A DNA stretch of 64,000 nucleotides, from assembly GCF_900109045.1 (NCBI RefSeq), contig NZ_FNYL01000012.1, positions 1-64,000 of the forward strand, in the 5' to 3' direction. Below, piece by piece: positions 54,167-62,174 of this stretch. The stretch comes from Dyadobacter sp. SG02. Lineage in GTDB: Bacteria > Bacteroidota > Bacteroidia > Cytophagales > Spirosomataceae. The position numbers and the translations under genes are program-made. Each line of letters begins with the position of its first letter. Within the stretch, counting starts at the first letter, position 1. The notes beneath the pieces are model-generated. The model saw nothing but the letters and a program-made list of their open reading frames with translations. It was not told where the DNA came from and made no database searches.

Positions 54167-56153
54167 CGGTAGCGATTTCCAAAAGCTCCTTTATCCTGTT
54201 AAAGACTTCTGTGAAGACGGGCGGGAGATTTTCTTTAATTTCCAGGTCTGTCATTAGGGACATTGCTTCGATATGGGTTGTGGGCTTTCCCCTCCCCAGG
54301 AAATGATAGTTATACCAGATCATCAATGCCTTTTGCTCATCGTTGTATTGGCCCCCTTCTGCTTTTTCAGACTTCAGGGTGGCTTTTACGGCAGCATCGA
54401 CTTTTTCGTCGAACGCAATTTTACTCTTCTCAGGGTCAGGAATTTTAGCCCCCCCACCCTTAGGAATCGCCTTTTTATAAAACTGCTCGTAGCTGGTCAG
54501 CATCAAAAAATCAAGATCGAGCGGATACGAATAAAATACGTCATAGTCCTTGAGGTCATCTACCCAACTTTGCATGGATTCAATCGGCCCCGCAGACCAG
54601 GTGTGCATGGATTCGAGCATTTCGTCAGTCATAATGCTATTGTCACTTAACAGCAATAAATCGTCCGGGTCAAAACCATTCAAAATCAGTTGCCTGAGTG
54701 CATATTTAATTCTGCCCCAATCACCTCCTTCCCGCTCGAGATCAAAGTCCAACAAAGTCACATATGGAATATTGAGGGCTTCCAACAATTTCCAAATGTG
54801 ATTCACGAAGCGGTGTCCAAGCGGCGCGAAAGTTATAATGTTGTCGTCAAAGTCAAGATCAAGAGCCTGCATCAGCCGATTAAAAATAACCTCTTCACTT
54901 TCGCCCTCACCAATGAGGACTACCTTGGCAAAGTACAGCTCCGGGTAGTTAATAACGGCTTGCCTGACAAATTTGTAGGCATCCGTTTTATCTTCTGGGA
55001 GCGTGATCTCACTAACCTTGGATTGATAGTTGGGCCTCATCCGGAAATGCCTGATTGATTCTGGCACAACCCGCTTAATGATGGCAGGTGTATGGGAAGA
55101 AAGAAGTACTTGAGAAGTACCCTTGACAGAAATCTTCTCCAGTATTTTGACGACCCGTCCTAACAGTTGCGGTGCGATATGATTTTCCGGCTCTTCGATA
55201 GCAAACAAGGTCAACAGCGGCCGATCCTTTCCAATTTCCTCCTCGTCCTGATTTGCTGCAAATTTTTCCTCTATATCCAGGAGCGAACACACAAGTGTCA
55301 GGTAAAACAAGGACCTGAGGCCATCTCCGAGCTCTTCAATCCTAAAATCACTTCTTGTGGCGCTCGGGCCGAAAGAGATTTCCAGCTTCTTTAGGATGGA
55401 ATCGAAATCGGTCCCAGAAAAGACCACACTGGTTTGACGGTACCTTTCCTCGCGATGGAACTGTTGCCAGAAGTGATTGATGGAATTCTGGACAGTTTCA
55501 AATTCGGGCAATGCTTTAAACCCATTATTAATTTCCGCAACCTGATCCTTGAAAGTCTTCGTAAAATCCTCGCTCCATTTTATTTTACGAAGCACCCTGT
55601 ATAACAGGCTCCCTGACGCGTACTTCAACTGTTCTGAAGGTCGCCGGATTGCGGGGACATATATAATTTGGATCAAACTGCGCAAATAATTGGGAAAGGT
55701 ATGTTTGTCACCATCGCCAATCTCTTCACCTTCGGGAACCCTGACCGAGTAAAAGTTCACATCGATTTCGCCCTCGGGCTCAAGCATCGATTTTTTCCAG
55801 CTGGCTTCCAATCTAAGCCTGAGGTATAGTGTTTCGCCGGGGCTACCTGCCACCATCCCTGAAAAGAAGTGCGGTATGGCATCGGGATTATTGCCGAAAT
55901 CAAAGCGGGCCTCCAAGGATAAAAATCGTTCATCTGTTTCCTCAGCCACCTCTTCTTTGAAATGATGAAAGTCCTTAGGCAGCAGCTCGCGCTCCAAGGA
56001 GGTGGAACCAAACATTTTCCTTAAAGCATCCATCGCCGAGGTCTTTCCAGAGCTATTTAACCCGATAAAAGCGGTTAGCTGCGGGCTCATTGTAATGCTG
56101 GTTTCTATTCCAAAGGACCTGAAGCCCTGAATCGTCAATTTTGACAGTCTCAT
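54153..56153 (-). CDS. OLD-family ATPase/TOPRIM nuclease, Gabija GajA-like
   Basis: About 666 aa from the ATG at 56153, which begins the domain (MRLSKLTIQGFRSFGIETSI); the frame's earlier Met at 56219 adds 22 atypical residues. ABC-type ATPase: Walker A GLNSSGKTSAMDALRK (~33-41), Walker B/D-loop LTLFAIEEPENHIAPQLLG and HTPAIIKRV switch. C-terminal TOPRIM: VLIGEGESEEVIFNRL (E-G-x-x-E) and TLLDFDLEREGGDW (DxD). In Gabija, GajA is a nucleotide-sensing DNA endonuclease. Length exceeds the classical ~580 aa. Confidence 0.82.
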   Translation of the reverse strand: MRLSKLTIQGFRSFGIETSITMSPQLTAFIGLNSSGKTSAMDALRKMFGSTSLERELLPKDFHHFKEEVAEETDERFLSLEARFDFGNNPDAIPHFFSGMVAGSPGETLYLRLRLEASWKKSMLEPEGEIDVNFYSVRVPEGEEIGDGDKHTFPNYLRSLIQIIYVPAIRRPSEQLKYASGSLLYRVLRKIKWSEDFTKTFKDQVAEINNGFKALPEFETVQNSINHFWQQFHREERYRQTSVVFSGTDFDSILKKLEISFGPSATRSDFRIEELGDGLRSLFYLTLVCSLLDIEEKFAANQDEEEIGKDRPLLTLFAIEEPENHIAPQLLGRVVKILEKISVKGTSQVLLSSHTPAIIKRVVPESIRHFRMRPNYQSKVSEITLPEDKTDAYKFVRQAVINYPELYFAKVVLIGEGESEEVIFNRLMQALDLDFDDNIITFAPLGHRFVNHIWKLLEALNIPYVTLLDFDLEREGGDWGRIKYALRQLILNGFDPDDLLLLSDNSIMTDEMLESMHTWSAGPIESMQSWVDDLKDYDVFYSYPLDLDFLMLTSYEQFYKKAIPKGGGAKIPDPEKSKIAFDEKVDAAVKATLKSEKAEGGQYNDEQKALMIWYNYHFLGRGKPTTHIEAMSLMTDLEIKENLPPVFTEVFNRIKELLEIATDEEG

Positions 56154-56234
56154 AGTTACTATGAAAGAGGGTGTGTTGGGATTTTGAACATGAAGCTGAC
56201 TTAGATTTCTAGTTGCCAAAAATCAGGAGAGACA

Positions 56235-56513
56235 TTAAACAGTCACCCGTTTAAGCGAAGAGCTGGTTTTGTTGAAGTCTATTTCAGCGAAATCTTTTCT
56301 GCCCTTTTCCTGGACGTCAATATCCTTAGTCTCCAATATATTGGCCATATACTTTAGTTTTCGCTTCACATTTTCGATCAGTTCGGTCCACTTGATAACC
56401 CATACTTCGATTTTACCGCTTTCATTTCTGAAATAAAAGTATGGGTTGTCGTCATTCCTTTGATTTCCCTTGATCCGGAATTCAGCATCCTGATTAAATC
56501 TTATAACTCGTGG
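56235..56513 (-). pseudogene. C-terminal remnant of an unidentified protein
   Basis: Ninety-two sense codons open after a TGA at 56514-56516, with no start in a good context. The text is strongly protein-like: DDNPYFYFRNESGKIEVWVI, KWTELIENVKRKLKYMANIL, KDIDVQEKGRKDFAEIDF. It resembles the tail of large ATP-binding or restriction-associated proteins, but I cannot name the family. It is truncated at the N-terminus and lies between the clamp gene and the Gabija-like pair. Confidence 0.6.
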
Positions 56514-56588
56514 TCAATGCGGGTTATCTCATTATGGGCCCAACATTGTATTGAAGCTCTGGGTGTAAGACACGGCAACCCGGGTCTC

Positions 56589-57785
56589 CTAAACGAGGTC
56601 AGAGCCAGCGAATGGCATCACTAAAACAAGATTAGCATCCTCCTCAGGTGCATCTGCCTCTCTCACTACACCCGCCCGACTCAACGAAGACAATTCCAAG
56701 CGTATCTCGGAGGTGGTGAAAGATTCCACTGCATATTGAAGGCGGCTCAATGAAAAACTGATACTCAGCTCATTTCCGGAATAATTGGCCTGAATATATT
56801 CTCGCGCTTGTCTACTATTGTTTAAATCCTCAGCAAATATTTGGCACCCATTCTCAGACAATTGCAGGCGAACCCTTCTGTTACCGGTACTCGCAAATGG
56901 TTCAATTCGATTCAAAGCAAGCAGGAATGCGCTGCGGTTTACCACTAGCCGAGAGGGATTCTGTCGTGGAATCAGGTTCAAAAAAGTGGGATAATCCCCC
57001 TCAATCAGTTGACTTAGGATGGTAATTCCATTCGGTAGGCCGGTGAAGAGAATTGCAGATGAGCTAAAGGAAAGCGAGACAGAGTTTTCGCTGTTATCCT
57101 TATGAATACTCGATAGCGCTTTGGCAACCTTTGAAGAGAGTATCAATTGATACTTACCATTCTGCACAGGTCCGGGATCTTTACCTGAGAAGGCTATCTG
57201 ACGAAGGCCCAGTGCTTGCGCGTCCGACGCACAAAGCCGTAGCTGTGACGAATCCAGTTCGAGCAAAACCCCTCCAAGTACCAGTCTGATGTCCTCAGTG
57301 GAGGTGAATGTTAAGACCTCCCTCAATGCGCGACAGAAGAAATCCGTTTTTACTTCGGCTTGCACAACGTGCGCCATTGCAAGTGGGATAGGCCAATCGT
57401 GGGGTTCCTGCCCCGGAAATGCGTATACCCCCGAATCAGCCTCAATGACCAGCTTGCGAGTTAGTGGGTCGATCAAGAGGGTCAAATTTTGATCCGCCAG
57501 CATCGATAAAAGCTTAAAAATCAAATCAAACTGAATGCATGTACTAATAACTCCACTGCTCTCGACAACTAGTGTGGTGATAGCCGTGTTAGCAGTATCG
57601 GAAGTTGTGATCGTAAGCGAGTCAACGGCAACATCAACCTTTATACACTGCAAGATTGGAAGATTACGATCTCGTCCCACGCAAAACGAAACGGCCTTCA
57701 ACCTCTCAAAAAGCAGACGGGAAGAAAGAATAATTCTTACTGGATCAACCCGATCCAAAACGAGTACATCAGCTATTTTCTCCAC
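56589..57785 (-). CDS. Divergent DNA polymerase III beta-like sliding clamp
   Basis: 398 aa with the three-domain clamp pattern: ILSSRLLFERLKAVSFCVGR, LPILQCIKVDVAVDSLTITT (domain I), LILSSKVAKALSSI and IEGDYPTFLNLIPRQNPSRL (domain II/III boundary), VNRSAFLLALNRIEPFA, then a C-terminal LVLVMPF. It is quite diverged from housekeeping DnaN. It lies third in an operon after an ImmA/IrrE protein and an unknown protein. An element-borne clamp might support plasmid or ICE replication or act in DNA repair. A chromosomal dnaN elsewhere is assumed. Confidence 0.75.
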   Translation of the reverse strand: MEKIADVLVLDRVDPVRIILSSRLLFERLKAVSFCVGRDRNLPILQCIKVDVAVDSLTITTSDTANTAITTLVVESSGVISTCIQFDLIFKLLSMLADQNLTLLIDPLTRKLVIEADSGVYAFPGQEPHDWPIPLAMAHVVQAEVKTDFFCRALREVLTFTSTEDIRLVLGGVLLELDSSQLRLCASDAQALGLRQIAFSGKDPGPVQNGKYQLILSSKVAKALSSIHKDNSENSVSLSFSSSAILFTGLPNGITILSQLIEGDYPTFLNLIPRQNPSRLVVNRSAFLLALNRIEPFASTGNRRVRLQLSENGCQIFAEDLNNSRQAREYIQANYSGNELSISFSLSRLQYAVESFTTSEIRLELSSLSRAGVVREADAPEEDANLVLVMPFAGSDLV

Positions 57786-57831
57786 AAGCTTAATTATGTT
57801 TTACTTAGAAATCGACTTCGGACGAAAATCA

Positions 57832-58365
57832 TCATTGTTCGGTGGAAGGGAGTCCGTAGCCCCTTGATACATTCAAGTCCCTGATCGCACAATATATCTC
57901 AAAGAACCCCCGGCTGTTGACCACTGAGTCAATGACAATATTGAGAATAATTTCGGCATCCTCAATGTGTCCCATCCTACTATCTGCTCCACGGATCCCC
58001 CTCTCATTTTTCCGAAGCCCCCGTGTAAGAAAGCAATTCTTTTCTTCATAAATAAGCTCTCTGGACTTTTGAAAATCTGTACCCTTGGGTAGGTAGCCGC
58101 GCAATAATTTGTCTATCCCCTTATAATATACATCATACATTTTGGAAGGATCATGAACATTTTCCAACACAAAATTGCGTATCTCGTCCTTAGTAAACAG
58201 CTGCCCTTCGTTATCAATGGCCAGTTGTTGCCCTTTGACGCTATCTGCACGCATCAAAATCTCCAACCTTTCCTGCTCGTAGTCAGGATTTACATTTTTA
58301 TCAAAATCCTCGTCAAATTTCGAAGGCAGCTTTTTCCCGCTCCCCGCTAATCCATTATCTTCCAT
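57832..58365 (-). CDS. Hypothetical protein of the ImmA-clamp operon
   Basis: 177 aa, charged, with no signal peptide or membrane helix. The N-terminus is polar and Lys/Asp-rich (KKLPSKFDEDFDKNVNPDYE). The middle contains LENVHDPSKMYDVYYKGIDK and LLRGYLPKGTDFQKSRELIY, and the C-terminus is helical (EDAEIILNIVIDSVVNSRGF). I do not recognise it. It is 21 bp after the ImmA gene and 46 bp before the clamp gene. It may be a substrate, partner or antitoxin of the peptidase, which is speculation. Confidence 0.55.
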   Translation of the reverse strand: MEDNGLAGSGKKLPSKFDEDFDKNVNPDYEQERLEILMRADSVKGQQLAIDNEGQLFTKDEIRNFVLENVHDPSKMYDVYYKGIDKLLRGYLPKGTDFQKSRELIYEEKNCFLTRGLRKNERGIRGADSRMGHIEDAEIILNIVIDSVVNSRGFFEIYCAIRDLNVSRGYGLPSTEQ

Positions 58366-58386
58366 AGAATCTTTTGAAGTAATTAG

Positions 58387-59616
58387 TTACACATTAAAAA
58401 CCACTCTTTTTAGATATTCTATACTCTCCTTCAAGGTATCTTTTTCAAATGCCCTGGTATTCAAAAGTGACAAGCTGGCCTGACAAACAGGAATTTTCTT
58501 GGCTAGTTTATTCCCCCACGCGTTGGTAAGCCCTTTTTGTGTCAAATCATGCAGATAGTATGCGTATGCAAACGAAGCGTGGACCTGAGCAGCGTCGGTA
58601 AACCTCTTAACAATAACCTCATCATTGATGAAAGGTAGGATCTGCTTTGACCTCTCAGTACTAAACAGATACTGCCTGGCAAACTCGTCAGCTTTATTTT
58701 CATTAACCAGAAAAAGGTCCGGCTGGCCCGACAGGTGAACTTCCCTTTTTTGTATCTCTTCCAGATCATACAATACATGGTGTAGCTCATGGATCAAGGT
58801 ATGCCATAGCGTTGTGTACCTATTCAGATAATCAGTTAATACAATACAGGGCTTCCCATTAATCACCATAGTAGCCCCCCGAACCTGGATCGCCCTCAGG
58901 TAGGGCTGGTAAATAACTGTAACCCCTATACGGTATAGCGCTTTAATGACGGTCAGCAGACCCGCTTCTATGTCTTGGGTGTAAGGCCTGAGCTTTGGCA
59001 GCAGATCAATTAATTCACTTCGACTAAAATCATAGGGGTTTGCAACATTTCTAAACTGTATTGAAGCTGACTTAACCCAAAACTCTCTCATTAAAGCATT
59101 TGAATCTCTTTTCGACCGGCTGAATGCCGTCTTGACCCCAATGTCAGAATACTCATATATGCTCTCTAAGCCAAAAAATGTATTTACGCGATCCTCAATA
59201 CTTTCGACAGAATTAATATTTTTCACAAAATTCTCCGACTTCAATCCCTTCAGATCCAAGCTGGTTGACAAATAGCTACCTTTTCTTGCACGCTCTATCT
59301 GACCAATCACCGAAGGCTCCAGCTGGCCTGTATACATGACTGCAAAATCTTCAATTGTAACATCAAGAAAATGTGACAGCTTAATCGCGTTGACCAAATC
59401 CACACGCTTAGCAGTACCATCTAAAATAGGAATCAGGGATTTATGCTCGATTCCGATCAACTCTACGGCATTATTGATCGTTATTCCTAAATCCTTAATT
59501 CTTTGATCGAATCTTTTCTTTATCGTATTTTCATCTCCCGTTTGTACCGTTTGGTTGACTGGTTGAACCAGCTTCCTGAAGAGCACGGAATAATCAGAAT
59601 CTCTTGAATCACTCAT
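58387..59616 (-). CDS. HTH-ImmA/IrrE family metallopeptidase
   Basis: 409 aa from the ATG at 59616 (upstream in-frame Met at 59649). The N-terminal HTH-like part has IKKRFDQRIKDLGITINNAV and KSLIPILDGTAKRVDLVNAI. The C-terminal M78 peptidase carries the zinc motif LIHELHHVLYDLE (HExxH) and the third-ligand region ENKADEFARQYLFS. Family members (ImmA, IrrE/PprI) cleave repressors upon DNA damage or act in toxin-antitoxin pairs. A perfect 36-bp palindrome lies 44 bp upstream of its start and is a likely autoregulatory operator. Confidence 0.82.
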   Translation of the reverse strand: MSDSRDSDYSVLFRKLVQPVNQTVQTGDENTIKKRFDQRIKDLGITINNAVELIGIEHKSLIPILDGTAKRVDLVNAIKLSHFLDVTIEDFAVMYTGQLEPSVIGQIERARKGSYLSTSLDLKGLKSENFVKNINSVESIEDRVNTFFGLESIYEYSDIGVKTAFSRSKRDSNALMREFWVKSASIQFRNVANPYDFSRSELIDLLPKLRPYTQDIEAGLLTVIKALYRIGVTVIYQPYLRAIQVRGATMVINGKPCIVLTDYLNRYTTLWHTLIHELHHVLYDLEEIQKREVHLSGQPDLFLVNENKADEFARQYLFSTERSKQILPFINDEVIVKRFTDAAQVHASFAYAYYLHDLTQKGLTNAWGNKLAKKIPVCQASLSLLNTRAFEKDTLKESIEYLKRVVFNV

Positions 59617-59660
59617 AACCGAAATTTTTCCATAAAGATAGCAACACACCCAATAAACCC

Positions 59661-59696
59661 AAATAAAAGTTTGGTAAATTTACCAAACTTTTATTT
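59661..59696. promoter_or_regulatory. 36-bp perfect palindrome, probable operator
   Basis: The sequence is symmetric around 59678/59679, with the core TTTGGTAAATTTACCAAA. Every base from 59661 to 59696 pairs with its partner. It lies between the HTH-ImmA start (59616) and the repeat region at 59842. Such long dyads are typical of repressor binding sites controlling the adjacent HTH gene. Confidence 0.75.
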
Positions 59697-59841
59697 TCAA
59701 ACTACATTTCATACCGGCAAGAGACTACCTGTTCATGCCAATTCGACACCGATGAACAGATACCAGCTTCCTCCGAAGACCATCAGGTGCAACCAGCAAC
59801 TCATTCAGATAATCTCATAATGCCACGTGGTAAAAGTCCGC

Positions 59842-59881
59842 GCGACCCGGTCTACGCGACCCGGTCTACGCGACACGGTCC
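59842..59881. repeat. 14-bp tandem repeat (two full copies plus a degenerate one)
   Basis: GCGACCCGGTCTAC at 59842-59855 and 59856-59869, then GCGACACGGTCC at 59870-59881. A later GCGACCCGG copy sits at 59904-59912 in the loop of the neighbouring hairpin. Repeats of this kind can be iterons or protein-binding sites of plasmid-like elements. Confidence 0.7.
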
Positions 59882-59891
59882 TTTCTTTTGT

Positions 59892-59927
59892 TTCTTTTCT
59901 TTGCGACCCGGGGGGCAAAGAAAAGAA
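59892..59927. repeat. 13-bp stem hairpin (pyrimidine/purine arms)
   Basis: TTCTTTTCTTTGC (59892-59904) pairs perfectly with GCAAAGAAAAGAA (59915-59927), loop GACCCGGGGG. It overlaps by 2 bp a second hairpin (59926-59950). Confidence 0.7.
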
Positions 59928-59950
59928 GCCCGCGCCAAATGCGCGGGTTT
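59926..59950. terminator. GC-rich hairpin, terminator-like
   Basis: AAGCCCGCGC (59926-59935) pairs with GCGCGGGTTT (59941-59950) over a 5-nt loop, including a G-T pair. On the minus strand it is followed by CTTCTTTTCTTT, so it probably ends the decayed parB-like transcript. Confidence 0.6.
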
Positions 59951-59974
59951 GAACGTCCTACCCTCCTAACTCAA

Positions 59975-60367
59975 CTATAAACCTGATCCGGCTTGTTGCA
60001 TGCGGGCGATGGCTTGCGATTCATACAACGGATCCGGGATTTCATCTTCGGGCTTTGCGACCAGCACAGGGACAAGGGAAAGGCCGGCATTAACGCAGCC
60101 GGAGCCTCCGCTCACCGGCTACAAGTTCAAACTCTGCCTGAGCGGACTTCCTGACCAAAAGCGGTGACAGTATCCGGTGAACAAGGATCTCAGCTGCAAA
60201 TTCTTGCAGCGCGGTTTGATCTATTTGTCTGTGGTAACCACCGGAGCAAAAACGGATTTCCAAAGGTGGCAAATATCGCAATTCCGCCGAAGCGATCACA
60301 GTCTCGACAGAAGCGGCTGACCGTGCTCGGTTTGCAGTTTTTTTTGAGTGTTGATTTTACTAGCCAT
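59975..60367 (-). pseudogene. parB-like gene, broken by frameshifts
   Basis: Reading with two frame changes from an ATG at 60367: MASKINTQKKLQTEHGQPLL, then (frame change) YLPPLEIRFCSGGYHRQIDQ, LQEFAAEILVHRILSPLLV and ELVAGERRLR (ParB nuclease-domain block). After another frame change comes NAGLSLVPVLVAKPEDEIPD and ESQAIARMQQAGSGL. ParB proteins normally have ~250-300 aa; the HTH and C-terminal dimer parts are missing. Likely a dead partition or regulatory gene. Confidence 0.65.
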
Positions 60368-60461
60368 GGTATTGGATGGATTGATGTGTTGAAATAAAAG
60401 GTTGAACAAGGTGGCGGTGAATCACCGCCACTTAAGATTGCCCTTAGCAAGAAGGCCAGGA

Positions 60462-60857
60462 TCACAATGGCAGGTCATCATGCTCTGTTGCTGTGTCCGC
60501 CTGCCCGCTTTGATGGACCTGATCATACCTGAGAGATTGGCTTTTCTTTGTCATACCTACCACTATTTTGAATGCGGAGGTATGAAACTGTAACCCGGCC
60601 TTCGCATCACCATCGGAGTTATGCCACACATTTGCCGAAATCCGACCCTATAATTGTACTATGGTTCCTTTCGTCAACAGCTTTGCAGCCCCGGAGTTAA
60701 GCCAGTAGGCGCATCTGACAAATTCGGTCCGATCTACCCACGTGCCGCTGTTGTCCTTACAACCGCCGGGAACGGCCAAGTTGAAATTGATTACCGTGCG
60801 CTCATCATTCAAAGCGTTCAGCACCGCGTCCTTCGTAATTCTCTCTTCGATTTCCAT
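60462..60857 (-). pseudogene. ssb: Single-stranded DNA-binding protein gene with internal amber stop
   Basis: OB-fold SSB: ITKDAVLNALNDERTVINFN, LAVPGGCKDNSGTWVDRTEF, VRCAYWLNSGAAKLLTKGTI, VQL. A TAG at 60648-60650 then interrupts the frame. The same frame continues for 61 more codons with clear SSB character (GRISANVWHNSDGDAKAG, LQFHTSAFKI) and a polar tail ending EHDDLPL, the acidic tip expected for SSB. Without readthrough the product is 69 aa and lacks the last OB strands. Confidence 0.75.
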
Positions 60858-61301
60858 TTCAAATAATATTTAAGAGTTGATAATTGTTTCCTCCGGCCTG
60901 CCCGGTCACAGGCTTTTATTTGTCTTGGATTTCTGTCTATAAATGCTGGGCGTTTCCATATGCTATTTGATTTTTTTGCAGAAAGAAGGGTCGACCGGCG
61001 CCCGACCTGGAAGGCGTGGCGACAGGAGCGTCAGCCGCGAAAGCCCTTGCAGACTAATTGCGACAAGCATTAGCTTTCGGAGAAATAAATCGAAGCAGAA
61101 ACGCCAGTTTTTCGGCTCGTCCAGGTCAAGCGCATGCACTAGGGTTCGACGAAGATTTTAGCAGGACGCGCCTGCTGACGATGGTTGCTTGAAGGCTATA
61201 AATTTGTTTGACCGGCGGCAATTACAGAATGGGTAAAAAATAAAAGCCCTGTCTCAGAATAATTCCGAAACAGGGCACGATTATGCAAGATATTGGTTTG
61301 G
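60858..61301. other. Intergenic region
   Basis: About 440 bp. A weak 5-bp GC hairpin (GCCTG/CAGGC, ~60897-60914) lies upstream of ssb. The stop-proximal terminator of the next minus-strand gene is at 61246-61276. Otherwise no gene, repeat or promoter is supported; the plus-strand frame at 60943 looks random. Confidence 0.35.
61246..61276 (-). terminator. Rho-independent terminator
   Basis: GCCCTGT/ACAGGGC arms (61246-61252 with 61270-61276) extend inward with one mismatch. On the minus strand they are followed by TTTTATTTTTT. It ends the RteC-like gene. Confidence 0.8.
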
Positions 61302-62174
61302 TCACAGACCGCTGATGAGCAGCTCACATTCTTTCACATATCGAAAGCGCGGCTGACTCGAAGAGCAGTTAAATGTTTGTTGCTGTTCTGTCTGAAAGAT
61401 TTTTTCGAACGACTTTTCAGCCAGTCCATGATCAAGCCATTTGTTAAAAAGGCCCGCAATAAAAGGCGCAGCGAGGCGCTGCTCAATATGTCCACGCGCG
61501 CTTAACGTATAGTAAAGTGCGGCGATCTGCAATCTGGAACCCTTTCCACGATTGCGAAATCTGTACCGACCGTCCTGGGTTTGTCCACCTAGCCAGCCTT
61601 CCTTCTGCAATAATACAATCAGCCGCGCGAACTTGGATTTCCTCTGGGCATCATCTCTGCCAGTCAAAACCTGATAAAACTCTATCACTTGATTCCTTGG
61701 AGTTGCTTTTGCCGGCATTGTTTCAAACAGGTGTCGGTACTGTGCATCCAAACTATCCCGCCAGGTGACAAGCTCAGGCTTGAAGACACTTGTGCCGGAA
61801 TCCCGGGAAAGCCAATCCCGAATCCGCCTGATCGCTTCGATTTTTCGGGACAGGCTTAGAAAGTCAGTTTTTGCCAACAAGTCAGTAAAAATATCCCGCT
61901 GTAGACTCAACACCATAAGCATCCTTCGGCGAAGTGTATTCATACGGTGAAGCCTTCGCGCTGAAAGCCACCAGAATGCTATTGGCTCAGAAAGATAGGC
62001 CTCGTACTCATTCAGGAAGTTTTTCTCACTTCCGTCGATGGCGAACGAAACCCTGTTGTAGTAAAGTATCAACATTCGGTTAATGCACGAAAGCTCACTT
62101 TCATAGAAGCGCCCTGTGAGCTCTTCGGCCAAAAACTTAGTAAGTGGGTAGCGTAAATTTTGTTGTAGGTTCAT
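61302..62174 (-). CDS. RteC-like mobile-element protein (shorter relative of the 28 kb gene)
   Basis: 290 aa, basic and helical. It starts MNLQQNLRYPLTKFLAEELT; the middle carries FWWLSARRLHRMNTLRRRML, LVTWRDSLDAQYRHLFETMP and GRYRFRNRGKGS. The C-terminal LQIAALYYTLSARGHIEQRL has the same hydrophobic spacing as DQVALTLRAMDATRVVKAKS in the 28029 gene. Both may be regulators or excision-related factors of conjugative elements. The relation is inferred from pattern only. Confidence 0.45.
   Translation of the reverse strand: MNLQQNLRYPLTKFLAEELTGRFYESELSCINRMLILYYNRVSFAIDGSEKNFLNEYEAYLSEPIAFWWLSARRLHRMNTLRRRMLMVLSLQRDIFTDLLAKTDFLSLSRKIEAIRRIRDWLSRDSGTSVFKPELVTWRDSLDAQYRHLFETMPAKATPRNQVIEFYQVLTGRDDAQRKSKFARLIVLLQKEGWLGGQTQDGRYRFRNRGKGSRLQIAALYYTLSARGHIEQRLAAPFIAGLFNKWLDHGLAEKSFEKIFQTEQQQTFNCSSSQPRFRYVKECELLISGL

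Noticed and set aside
59842..59881. CRISPR-like array
   Set aside because: The repeats are tandem without spacers and only two are exact.
60943..61161. 72-codon plus-strand ORF
   Set aside because: Arg/Ser-rich random text in an intergenic region, no homology pattern.
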